This document shows positions 55,523 to 62,833 of a DNA stretch of 64,000 bases, one piece after another. This DNA is from Burkholderia sp. PAMC 26561 (GTDB taxonomy: Bacteria; Pseudomonadota; Gammaproteobacteria; Burkholderiales; Burkholderiaceae), in contig NZ_CP014315.1 of the NCBI RefSeq assembly GCF_001557535.2, positions 682,001-746,000 on the forward strand, read 5' to 3'. The translations under genes and the position numbers were made by a program. Numbering within the stretch: the stretch's first letter is position 1; each line of letters starts with the position of its first letter. Below the pieces are notes generated by a model that was not told the DNA's origin, made no database searches, and saw only the letters and a list, made by a program, of their open reading frames with translations.

Positions 55523-56263
55523 TCAGTGGTGCCGCAGGATCTTGCCGACGAAGTCCCGTGTCCGGGCTTCGCTCGCGTTGCCGAAAATCTTGTCCGGCGT
55601 ACCGATCTCGACAACCTGTCCCTTGTCCATCATCACCACGCGCGTGGATACCTCGCGCACGAACGACATCTCGTGCGACACCAGCAGCATGGTGATGCCC
55701 TCGCCGGCGAGCGTTCGCACGGTATCGAGCACTTCGTTCACGAGCTCGGGATCGAGCGCGGCGGTGATTTCATCGAGCAGGAGAAGTTCGGGCTTGAGCG
55801 CCAGCGCTCTTGCGATAGCCACGCGCTGTTGCTGCCCGCCCGAGAGTTCATCGGGATAACTCTTGTGCTTTTCCGCGAGCCCGACACGGCGCAGCAATTC
55901 CTTCGCCTCGGTCTCGACCTGATCGCGCGGCCGCTTCTTGATCTTGATGGGCGAGATGGTCACGTTCCCCAGCACGTCCATGTTCTGGAACAGGTTGTAC
56001 TGCTGGAACACGATCGCCATCTTGTCGCGTGCGGCGCGCACGCTTTTGCGCGATGAATAGTCGAGCGGTTCATCGTCGAGCACGACGCGCCCGGCGGTCG
56101 GCGGCATCAGGCCTACCAGCGTGCGCAACAGCGTGCTCTTACCCGATCCGGAAGGGCCGATCAGGCTGATCACTTCGCCCCGTTCAACCGAGAGTGTGAT
56201 GTCGCGCAGAACCTGTTGCTGAGCGTACGCGCTTGAGAGTTTTTCGACTGCGAGGTGTGGCAA
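55523..56263 (-). CDS. Polar amino-acid ABC transporter ATP-binding protein (GlnQ type)
   Basis: 246 residues if it starts at the TTG at 56263, which has GGAGA seven bases before it and gives MPHLAVEKLSSAY. Walker [10 protein letters not shown], signature LSGGQQQR, Walker B LLLLDEITAALD and switch LVSHEM are intact; note LDEITAALD instead of the usual DEPTSALD. The 5' end overlaps the permease gene by 80 bases, unusually long. It is the last gene of the minus-strand binding-protein/two-permease/ATPase operon. Confidence 0.9.
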   Translation of the reverse strand: MPHLAVEKLSSAYAQQQVLRDITLSVERGEVISLIGPSGSGKSTLLRTLVGLMPPTAGRVVLDDEPLDYSSRKSVRAARDKMAIVFQQYNLFQNMDVLGNVTISPIKIKKRPRDQVETEAKELLRRVGLAEKHKSYPDELSGGQQQRVAIARALALKPELLLLDEITAALDPELVNEVLDTVRTLAGEGITMLLVSHEMSFVREVSTRVVMMDKGQVVEIGTPDKIFGNASEARTRDFVGKILRHH

Positions 56264-56930
56264 GGCGATTCTCCAGATGAGCACCCAGACGGCTGAGCGG
56301 GTAAGACAGGATGAAATAGGCGGCCAGCACGGCGCCATACACCAGGAAGGGCGAGAAGCCGCGGTTCATCAGGACCTTGCCCGTGAACGTCAGCTCGACA
56401 ACACCCATTTGCGACGCCAGCGACGTGTCCTTGATGAACATCACCATGAACGCGAATGCGGGCGGCAAGATCACTTTCCATGATTGCGGCAGCAACACCA
56501 GGAACAGCGTGCGCGCGAAGCCGAAATTCATCACCTCGGCGGCCTCGATCTGCTGGCGCGGCACCGATTCAAGTCCGGCGCGGATCACCTCGGACAAAAA
56601 CGCGGTCGCCACGATGCAGATCGACACGGTTGCGATGGTGAACAACGAGATGTCCGAGCCGAAGCCCTGCAGCGCGAACATCACGATGAACAGGTTGACC
56701 AGGAACGGGATGCGGCGAAACACCTCCACGAGCACGGTCAGCACGAAGCGCACGGGCGCGAGCACACGGGCCTTGGTGATGCGCGTCACCGCGATCACCG
56801 TACCAAGCACAATGCCGACGCCGCAACCGAGGGCGGTCATCGCAAGCGTGCGGCCCATGGCTTCGAGCAGGAACTCGAAGGTGAAGCGGGTAAAGAACGT
56901 AGGAAACTGCGCAATGATCTGTTCGAGCAT
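56184..56930 (-). CDS. Polar amino-acid ABC transporter permease, second subunit
   Basis: 248 residues, HisM type. Helices and the EAA-like loop IEAAEVMNFGFARTLFLVLLPQ, with LVEVFRRIPFLVNLFIVMFAL in place of the usual F-R-G-T-P. The C-terminal ~25 residues (RSRKTLKRVRSATG) are basic and overlap the ATPase coding sequence. The start is linked by a one-base overlap (TGATG) to the other permease. Confidence 0.88.
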   Translation of the reverse strand: MLEQIIAQFPTFFTRFTFEFLLEAMGRTLAMTALGCGVGIVLGTVIAVTRITKARVLAPVRFVLTVLVEVFRRIPFLVNLFIVMFALQGFGSDISLFTIATVSICIVATAFLSEVIRAGLESVPRQQIEAAEVMNFGFARTLFLVLLPQSWKVILPPAFAFMVMFIKDTSLASQMGVVELTFTGKVLMNRGFSPFLVYGAVLAAYFILSYPLSRLGAHLENRLATPRSRKTLKRVRSATGSARHHTLG

Positions 56931-57604
56931 CAGAAGATCCTCGCTTTGACGCGAAAGGCGTAGCGTCCGGTCAACGCGAGCGCGATCGACGCAACGAAGG
57001 TGAGCGCTACGTACATGGCGGCCACGACCGAAAAGGTTTCGATGGTGCGCATGTTGGCGCTGGAGATATTGATTGCGCGGCCCGTGAGTTCTTCAACGCC
57101 GAAGATCGCACCGATCGAGCTGCCCAGCACCAGCCAGACAAAGAAGTTACATAACGGCGCGTAGATGGTCTTCGCCACATGCGGCAGGATCACGTAGCGC
57201 AGCATCTGCAGGTGCGACATGCCGAGCGTCTCGGCTGTCTCCATCTCCGAGGTGCGTACCGAGCTGATGCCTGAGCGCAGGATATCGGTGAGATAGGCGC
57301 CTGAGTTGAGGGTCAGGCCGATCAGCACAGCGGTCATCGGCGAGAGCGTGATGCCGGCGTCAGGCAGCGCGTAGAAGAGGAAGAAGATCTGGACGAGCGC
57401 GGGCGTATTGGTCAGCAGAACAACATAAGTGCCGACCAGCCGCCGCACAATGCCGCCGCCATGCAGCTTGCCGAGCGCACCGGCCAGGCCGATCGTGCAA
57501 CCAAGCCAGAACGAGATGAACGCGATCTCGAGCGTCAGCACCGCGCCGGCCGCAAGATATGGCAACTGGCGCAGCACATCGGCGTATTGAAGGGTGTAAG
57601 TCAT
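56930..57604 (-). CDS. Polar amino-acid ABC transporter permease, first subunit
   Basis: 224 residues. MTYTLQYADVLRQLPYLAAGAV is chosen as the start over the in-frame 57643 codon because it matches HisQ-type N-termini. Contains VVLLTNTPALVQIFFLFYALP and the EAA-like loop METAETLGMSHLQMLRYVILP. Forms a heterodimeric channel with the permease at 56184. Confidence 0.9.
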   Translation of the reverse strand: MTYTLQYADVLRQLPYLAAGAVLTLEIAFISFWLGCTIGLAGALGKLHGGGIVRRLVGTYVVLLTNTPALVQIFFLFYALPDAGITLSPMTAVLIGLTLNSGAYLTDILRSGISSVRTSEMETAETLGMSHLQMLRYVILPHVAKTIYAPLCNFFVWLVLGSSIGAIFGVEELTGRAINISSANMRTIETFSVVAAMYVALTFVASIALALTGRYAFRVKARIF

Positions 57605-57693
57605 GGCCGTCCGCATCAAATGACGACGTGCCCGAACAGGCACGCGAAGTCATGGAGTGCCGGGCGCATCAGAAACGAGCGTCCGGGTAAGGC

Positions 57694-58497
57694 TCAGAAG
57701 TAAGGGTTGGCGACGATCGGCTTTTGCATCGGCGTGCCATACGCCTTCTGCCACGTGTCATTGACGAAGCCCGACGAATGCATGTCGTACAGCAATACGT
57801 TCAGGTAGTCCTTCAATGTGGAGTTGCCCTTCGAAACGCCGATGCTGTCGTAGTTGACGAAGATCGGATCGTTCAGCGTGCGCCACTTGATGTTCGGATA
57901 ATTCTTCGTGAAGTTCTGGAAGAAGTCGATGTTCTCGACGATCGCATCGCCACGTCCCTGTGCGACGGCGCGAACGGTATCCGCAATCGATTCAACCAGC
58001 AGCATCTTCGCTTTCGGCAGCTTGTCCTTCACGTAATCGACCGACCAGTTGCCGCGCATGTCGACCAGGGTCACCGAAGGCGAATTCAGGTCCGTCCACT
58101 TTGCGGCCTTGAGCTTGTCGGTGGTCAGCACGGACATCGACTCGGTGTGCAGCGGCACGGTGAAATCGATCAACTGTGCGCGCTCGGCGGAACGCGTCAA
58201 CGCACCCAGCGAGATGTCGATGCGGTCGGACACGAGGAACGGCACGCGTTGCGCGGCTTCTGTGGGCACGAACTCGGCCTTGATGTTCAGCGCGCTGGCG
58301 ATCTTGTTGCCCACGTCGATATCGAAACCGGCCAGTTGATTGGTCGCGTTGTACGAGCTCATGGGCGGAAAGTTCGGGTTCACGCCAATGCGAATGGTGC
58401 CGCTCTTGATGACCTGATCGAGCGTGCGGGCTTCGGTGACTTGCGAGGTCACCGTCGCGAGAACCGCTGCCAGCACGAGGAATACTGCTCTAAGCAT
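57694..58497 (-). CDS. Polar amino-acid ABC transporter substrate-binding protein
   Basis: 267 residues, SBP_bac_3 class. Signal segment AVFLVLAAVLATVTSQVTEA, then IRIGVNPNFPPMSSYN, GFDIDVGNKIASALN, and RIDISLGALTRSAERAQLIDF. The binding pocket residues differ from those of the protein at 15361. It is the first gene of the four-gene transporter, 90 bases ahead of the permeases, and has a palindromic candidate operator 106-120 bases upstream. Confidence 0.92.
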   Translation of the reverse strand: MLRAVFLVLAAVLATVTSQVTEARTLDQVIKSGTIRIGVNPNFPPMSSYNATNQLAGFDIDVGNKIASALNIKAEFVPTEAAQRVPFLVSDRIDISLGALTRSAERAQLIDFTVPLHTESMSVLTTDKLKAAKWTDLNSPSVTLVDMRGNWSVDYVKDKLPKAKMLLVESIADTVRAVAQGRGDAIVENIDFFQNFTKNYPNIKWRTLNDPIFVNYDSIGVSKGNSTLKDYLNVLLYDMHSSGFVNDTWQKAYGTPMQKPIVANPYF

Positions 58498-58602
58498 TGC
58501 GAACTCTCCAGAAAGGGCAAAGGGGGGAACCGGGTTGGCGCGGCTTGATCGTCAGTCCGAGCAAAAATTGTCGCTTCATCAAAAAACGATGTCAAAGAAA
58601 AT

Positions 58603-58617
58603 GTGCGCGAGGCGCAC
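58603..58617. promoter_or_regulatory. Candidate operator GTGCGCGAGGCGCAC
   Basis: Perfect inverted repeat GTGCGC-gag-GCGCAC upstream of the minus-strand amino-acid binding-protein gene, between it and the 3' end of an SDR gene. It is immediately followed by TTATGTTCTCA (58618-58628), an 11-base string found again at 62734-62744 before the aldehyde dehydrogenase gene. Confidence 0.5.
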
Positions 58618-58647
58618 TTATGTTCTCAAATTAAACGCCATTTGGTG

Positions 58648-59415
58648 TCATCGCACGTAGCTGGCGCCGTTCACGTCCAGCGTCGCTCCGCTCAGGTGCC
58701 GTACCTTGCCGCTTGCAAGAAACGCCACCAGGCTGCCGATGTCGTCGGGCGGCACCCATTCGCCCATCGCGAGGGTGGCGGTGATCCGGTCCTCGCCGCC
58801 TTGCGTCGCAGCGAACGCTTCGGACATCTGCGTGCGCACGACGCCGGGCGCCACGATGTAAGCCAGCACGCCGTCGCGTGCGTGCGCGCGGGCGACCGTC
58901 TGAGTCATCGAACGCACGGCGGCTTTTGATGCTGCGTAGGCAATCGTGTCGGGATTGGTCACGCCGCGCTGGGCAGCCCAGCTCGAGATGGTGACGAGCA
59001 CGCCGCCACGCTGGGCGAGGAAGTGCTTGACGGCGCGCCGGATCAGGCGCGCGGGCGCAAGCACGTTGACGGCGAGCGTCTCGTCCCAGACGGCGTCCCA
59101 CGTGGTGTCATCGGCCTCAAAGCCTCCATGCCACAGCATGATGGCCGCGTTGTTCACATAGACATCGATCCGCCCGCGGCACGCCTGGGCCGCATCCCAC
59201 ATGCCTTCCACGGCCGTCAGGTCCTTTAGATCGGCCTGCACGAAATGCTTGCGGGAGGCGGGCACGCTGGCCAGCGCGTGTTCGGCGCCTGCCCGATCCT
59301 GACCGTAATGCGCAATGACGTGCGCGCCGGCTTCGCCGAGCGCAGCAGCGATCGCCGCACCAATTCCTTTCGACGCACCCGTGACGAGCACCGTCTTGTT
59401 TTCCAGACTGAACAT
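58648..59415 (-). CDS. SDR-family oxidoreductase
   Basis: 255 residues. The start MFSLENKTVLVTGASKGIGAA is chosen over the in-frame 59547. Cofactor motif TGASKGIG, NNAA, and catalytic AYAASKAAVRSM (Tyr-x3-Lys). The C-terminus HLSGATLDVNGASYVR is typical of 3-oxoacyl-ACP-reductase-like SDRs. Lies 28 bases after the SDR gene at 59444, in the same direction, so the pair is one operon. Confidence 0.9.
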   Translation of the reverse strand: MFSLENKTVLVTGASKGIGAAIAAALGEAGAHVIAHYGQDRAGAEHALASVPASRKHFVQADLKDLTAVEGMWDAAQACRGRIDVYVNNAAIMLWHGGFEADDTTWDAVWDETLAVNVLAPARLIRRAVKHFLAQRGGVLVTISSWAAQRGVTNPDTIAYAASKAAVRSMTQTVARAHARDGVLAYIVAPGVVRTQMSEAFAATQGGEDRITATLAMGEWVPPDDIGSLVAFLASGKVRHLSGATLDVNGASYVR

Positions 59416-59443
59416 GGCTGATTTGGCTTGAGAGGAGGAAGGG

Positions 59444-60199
59444 TTATTGCAGGCCGGCATCGACGGGAAGCAGCACACCGGTGATGCCGCTGGCCAGATC
59501 CGATGCGAGGAACAGCGCGGCTTTCGCAACTTCGTCCGTGCTTGCAAGACGGCGCAGCGCGTTGCCGTTCGCTAGGTCGTGCAGGGCGGTATCAGCGGGC
59601 ACACCACCCGCGCTTGCGCGATGCCGGATGCGCTCGGGCAGCGCGTCAGTTGCAATGGGACCCGGCGCGAGCGCGTTGACCCGCACGCCTTGCGGGCCGA
59701 GATCGCGCGCGGCGGAGCGGACAATGCCGAGCACGGCGTGCTTGGATGCGGTGTAGAGCATCTGGCGGCCATGAGCGGCATACGCATTGATCGATGCCAT
59801 CACGACAATCGCGCCTTGTGTCTCGCCCAGCGCGGGCGCCGTCTTGGCGATCGTGAGTGCGGCGCCGCGTGCATTGACCGCCATCACGCGGTCCCATTCG
59901 TCGAAATCGAGGTCTTCAGTGGCGCGCCAGCCGGGCACGATGCCGGCGTTCGCTATCACGATATCGATCTTGCCGAAACGCTCGAGCGTCGCCGCCACGC
60001 AGGCGCTGACACTCGTTTCGGAACTCACGTCGCAGTCGATGGCTATCATGCCGTGCGGCGGCTCCAGGCGCGCCGGCGAGGGCAGGTCGGCCACGACGCC
60101 GACCGCGCCCTGACCGGCGAACATCGAGGCGATGGCGTGACCCAGACCGCGTCCGCCTCCCGTGACCACTACGACCTTGCCCTTCAATGACAACTGCAT
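59444..60199 (-). CDS. SDR-family oxidoreductase
   Basis: 251 residues. VVVTGGGRGLGHAIASMFAGQG, with VADLPSP after strand 2 suggesting NAD preference (acidic residue), IANAGI, and QMLYTASKHAVLGIVRSAA as the catalytic Tyr-x3-Lys. The C-terminal GITGVLLPVDAGLQ closes the fold. First gene of the SDR pair; upstream lie GCGCACAAAA and CGCCATGTAAACAA, both shared with other promoters of the region. Confidence 0.9.
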   Translation of the reverse strand: MQLSLKGKVVVVTGGGRGLGHAIASMFAGQGAVGVVADLPSPARLEPPHGMIAIDCDVSSETSVSACVAATLERFGKIDIVIANAGIVPGWRATEDLDFDEWDRVMAVNARGAALTIAKTAPALGETQGAIVVMASINAYAAHGRQMLYTASKHAVLGIVRSAARDLGPQGVRVNALAPGPIATDALPERIRHRASAGGVPADTALHDLANGNALRRLASTDEVAKAALFLASDLASGITGVLLPVDAGLQ

Positions 60200-60246
60200 G
60201 AACGATGGCTCCGATGGTTACGTCTCGCGACGGCGCATCGATATTA

Positions 60247-60273
60247 GCGCACAAAAGTTCGCCATGTAAACAA
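60247..60273. promoter_or_regulatory. Candidate regulatory elements upstream of the SDR pair
   Basis: GCGCACAAAA (60247-60256) is the half-site seen before the IclR and aldehyde dehydrogenase genes. CGCCATGTAAACAA (60260-60273) matches 52044-52057 in 13 of 14 bases. Both lie 48-74 bases before the SDR start. Confidence 0.38.
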
Positions 60274-60311
60274 CGTGTCATTAAAACTTGACAGTGATTC
60301 GGCGGAAGCGC

Positions 60312-60341
60312 AAAAAAAACGGCACGCAATGCGTGCCGTTT
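60312..60341 (-). terminator. Rho-independent terminator of the IclR gene
   Basis: On the minus strand a perfect stem (AACGGCACGCA / TGCGTGCCGTT, one-base loop) is followed by eight Ts, 24 bases after the IclR stop codon. Confidence 0.85.
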
Positions 60342-60364
60342 CAAGAAGTCGCAAGCCGGGCGAA

Positions 60365-61162
60365 TCAGGCCTGTAACGCTCGCGTAATATCTTTCGACGC
60401 TTCCAGCATGGCCGACAGAATCCTCGAACTGATATCTTGCGGCGTGACTCGCTCAGCGGGACAGCAGACATTCAGCGCGGCGACCACCTTGCCGTCGCGG
60501 TCGCGAATGGGCACTGAAATCGAGCGCAGGCTGATCTCGAGTTCCTGGTCCACGATCGACCATCCGCGCAAGCGCGTTTCCTCCACCAGCTCTCGAAGCT
60601 TGACCTTCGAGGTCACCGTATTGGGCGTGAATTTCTGCAGCTTCGCGCTTTCCAGATAATGGTGAAATTCGACATCCGGCAGCGCCGCCAGCAGGACGCG
60701 CCCGGTCGACACGCAATGCGCGGGCGTGCGACTGCCGATGGAAATGCCTACGTTCATGATCCGGTTCGAAGCAGCCCGCGCCACGTAGATCACGGAATCG
60801 CCATCCAGCACCGCGGCGAAACACGACTCCTGCACGTTCGCGGAGAGCGCGTTCATGATCGGTTGCGCGATGTCCCAGATGTTCATGGACGATAACGCCG
60901 AAAAACCGATCTCCAGGATCTTGGGCTTGAGGTTGAAGTACTTGCCGTCGGTTTCGGCATAACCTTCACGCACGAGCGTCAGGAGAAACCGCCGTACCGT
61001 GGCGCGTGTCATGCCGCTTGCCTCGGCCACCTCGCTAAGGGTGCGCCGCGGCGTGTGCCGGTTGAACACTTTGATGACTTCAAGGCCCCGTGCAAACGAG
61101 CCGACGTAGTCGCGATCGCGTACTTCGTCGTCGTCCTCCAGGGCCGTCTCGTACGCGGCCAT
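60365..61162 (-). CDS. IclR-family transcriptional regulator (PcaR/PobR-like)
   Basis: 265 residues. The N-terminal HTH (~20-75) has SFARGLEVIKVFNRHTPRR and LSEVAEASGMTRATVRRFLL. The effector domain has FSALSSMNIWDIAQPIM, RTPAHCVSTGRVLLAALPD and WSIVDQELEISLRSISVPI. The ATG at 61162 has AAAGGA before it. Its own upstream DNA carries GCGCATGGCGCACAAA. It is the most likely controller of the surrounding catabolic genes because related elements occur at their promoters; this is inference. Confidence 0.9.
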   Translation of the reverse strand: MAAYETALEDDDEVRDRDYVGSFARGLEVIKVFNRHTPRRTLSEVAEASGMTRATVRRFLLTLVREGYAETDGKYFNLKPKILEIGFSALSSMNIWDIAQPIMNALSANVQESCFAAVLDGDSVIYVARAASNRIMNVGISIGSRTPAHCVSTGRVLLAALPDVEFHHYLESAKLQKFTPNTVTSKVKLRELVEETRLRGWSIVDQELEISLRSISVPIRDRDGKVVAALNVCCPAERVTPQDISSRILSAMLEASKDITRALQA

Positions 61163-61188
61163 ATGTTTTCCTTTTACATGAGCGCAGT

Positions 61189-61207
61189 GGGCGCATGGCG
61201 CACAAAA
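61189..61207. promoter_or_regulatory. Candidate operator upstream of the IclR gene
   Basis: GGGCGCATGGCGCACAAAA lies 27-45 bases before the IclR start codon and shares GCGCATGGCGC with 52217-52227. TTTACATGAGCGCA at 61173 resembles the reverse complement of the CGCCATGTAAA element. Confidence 0.4.
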
Positions 61208-61227
61208 CCTGCAACTTGCAAAGTTTA

Positions 61228-62685
61228 TCAGCAGATTTCCGCGATGCACACATATTTGAGTTCAGTGAACTCTTCAATGCCGTGCTTCGATCCTTCGCGC
61301 CCGACGCCCGATGCCTTGACCCCGCCAAAGGGCGCGCCCTCAAACGATGTAGCGCCGGTATTGACTCCCACGATCCCGCATTCCAGCGCCTCGCTGACCC
61401 GCCAGACCCGCGCATTGTCACGCGTGAAAAAGTAGGCGGCGAGACCAAATTCAGTGTTGTTGGCAGCGGCAACGGCTTCGGCTTCCGAGTCGAAGCGGAA
61501 CACCGGCGCGACGGGCCCAAAAGTTTCCTCGATGGCGATCTTCATCGACTGGGTGACGTCGGTCAGAACCGTGGGCTCGAAGAAGGACCGCCCGAGCGCA
61601 TGGCGTTTGCCGCCAGCCACGACCTTGGCGCCTTGCGCCAGCGCATCGCTGATGTGTTCCTCGACCTTGGCCACTGCCTGGTCATCGATCAGCGGCCCCT
61701 GGGTCACGCCGTCGGCGAAACCGTCGCCTACCTTCAGCGCATTCACGGCCTTCGCGAGCGCTTCCACATACCGGTCGTGAATGCCCGATTGCACGTAGAT
61801 CCGGTTCGCGCACACGCACGTCTGGCCCATGTTGCGAAACTTCGATGCAATCGTGCCGGCCACCGCGACGTCTATGTCGGCGTCGTCGAAGACGATCAGC
61901 GGCGCGTTGCCGCCTAGTTCCATCGCGACCTTCTTGATCGTGCCCGACGCCTTTTGCATCAGGGACCGGCCGACTTCCGTGGAACCCGTGAAGGTGAGCT
62001 TGCGCACGAGCGGATGCGTGGCGAGTTCGTCACCCACCTCCGACGCCGCGCCCGTCATCACGCTGAACACGCCAGCCGGCAACCCGGCGCGTTGCGCGAG
62101 TTCGGCCAGTGCGAGCGCGGAAAAAGGCGTTGCGCTCGCGGGTTTGAGCACCATCGTGCAGCCGGCCGCGAGTGCGGGTGCGGCTTTGCGGGGGATCATC
62201 GCCATCGGGAAATTCCAGGGCGTGATCGCCGCGCATACGCCGATCGGCTGGCGCAGCACGAGCATGCGGCGTCCGGCAACCGGTGCCTGCAGCACTTCGC
62301 CGTGCACGCGCTTCGCGTCCTCGGCGTACCACTCGAAGAATGCGGCGCCGTAAAGAATCTCACCGCGCGCCTCTGCGAGCGGCTTGCCTTGCTCTGCAGT
62401 GAGAATCCGCGCCAGATCGTCCACGTGAGTGACGATCAGATCGAACCAGCGTTTAATTATTTGCGAACGTTCTGCCGCAGGGCGTGCGCTCCATGCGGGC
62501 AGTGCATGATGCGCTTTTTCAATTGCCGTTGCGGTCATCTCACGGCTGGCTTTCGGGACTTTCCCCACCAGCGCGCCGGTCGCAGGATTGTTAACATCGA
62601 TAAAACCCTTGTCTGTGTTGGCAATCCACTCGCCGTTTAAAAACAGCGCCTGCTTGAGAAGGGTCGGGTCGTTGAGTTGCAGCAT
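61228..62685 (-). CDS. NAD(P)-dependent succinate-semialdehyde-type aldehyde dehydrogenase
   Basis: 485 residues. ITPWNFPMAMIPRKAAPALAAG, the catalytic Glu in MELGGNAPLIVFDDAD, and Cys in GQTCVCANRIYVQSG are conserved; GGVKASGVGREGSKHGIEEF is the usual C-terminal motif. The pattern and the VAMELGGNAP/FVCxNR-type region match GabD-like succinate, glutarate or 2-oxoglutarate semialdehyde dehydrogenases. Divergent from the omega-aminotransferase gene, which would supply its aldehyde. The ATG at 62685 (MLQLNDP) is preferred over 62718. Confidence 0.9.
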   Translation of the reverse strand: MLQLNDPTLLKQALFLNGEWIANTDKGFIDVNNPATGALVGKVPKASREMTATAIEKAHHALPAWSARPAAERSQIIKRWFDLIVTHVDDLARILTAEQGKPLAEARGEILYGAAFFEWYAEDAKRVHGEVLQAPVAGRRMLVLRQPIGVCAAITPWNFPMAMIPRKAAPALAAGCTMVLKPASATPFSALALAELAQRAGLPAGVFSVMTGAASEVGDELATHPLVRKLTFTGSTEVGRSLMQKASGTIKKVAMELGGNAPLIVFDDADIDVAVAGTIASKFRNMGQTCVCANRIYVQSGIHDRYVEALAKAVNALKVGDGFADGVTQGPLIDDQAVAKVEEHISDALAQGAKVVAGGKRHALGRSFFEPTVLTDVTQSMKIAIEETFGPVAPVFRFDSEAEAVAAANNTEFGLAAYFFTRDNARVWRVSEALECGIVGVNTGATSFEGAPFGGVKASGVGREGSKHGIEEFTELKYVCIAEIC

Positions 62686-62733
62686 CGTTGATTTTCTCCT
62701 GTTTGGGCTTCGACACATTTTCGATTCGTTGAT

Positions 62734-62744
62734 TTATGTTCTCA
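62734..62744. promoter_or_regulatory. Shared 11-base element TTATGTTCTCA
   Basis: Identical to 58618-58628 and located in the divergent promoter between the aldehyde dehydrogenase and aminotransferase genes, about 50 bases before the former. It may be a regulator half-site or part of a conserved promoter. Confidence 0.35.
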
Positions 62745-62756
62745 TATCGCCCAAAA

Positions 62757-62778
62757 TGACGCAATGCGCACAAATGTG
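62757..62778. promoter_or_regulatory. Candidate operator with GCGCAC / GTGCG arms
   Basis: ATGACGCAATGCGCACAAAT followed by GTGCG contains two overlapping inverted arms (GCGCACA / TGTGCG-like) midway between the two divergent start codons. On the minus strand it reads TTTGTGCGCATTGCGTCAT, close to the element at 52213. Confidence 0.42.
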
Positions 62779-62833
62779 CGTCCGGTGCCGTCATTGAAGC
62801 ACCGCAAATGCGTTGCCAACCTGGAGAATGTTC

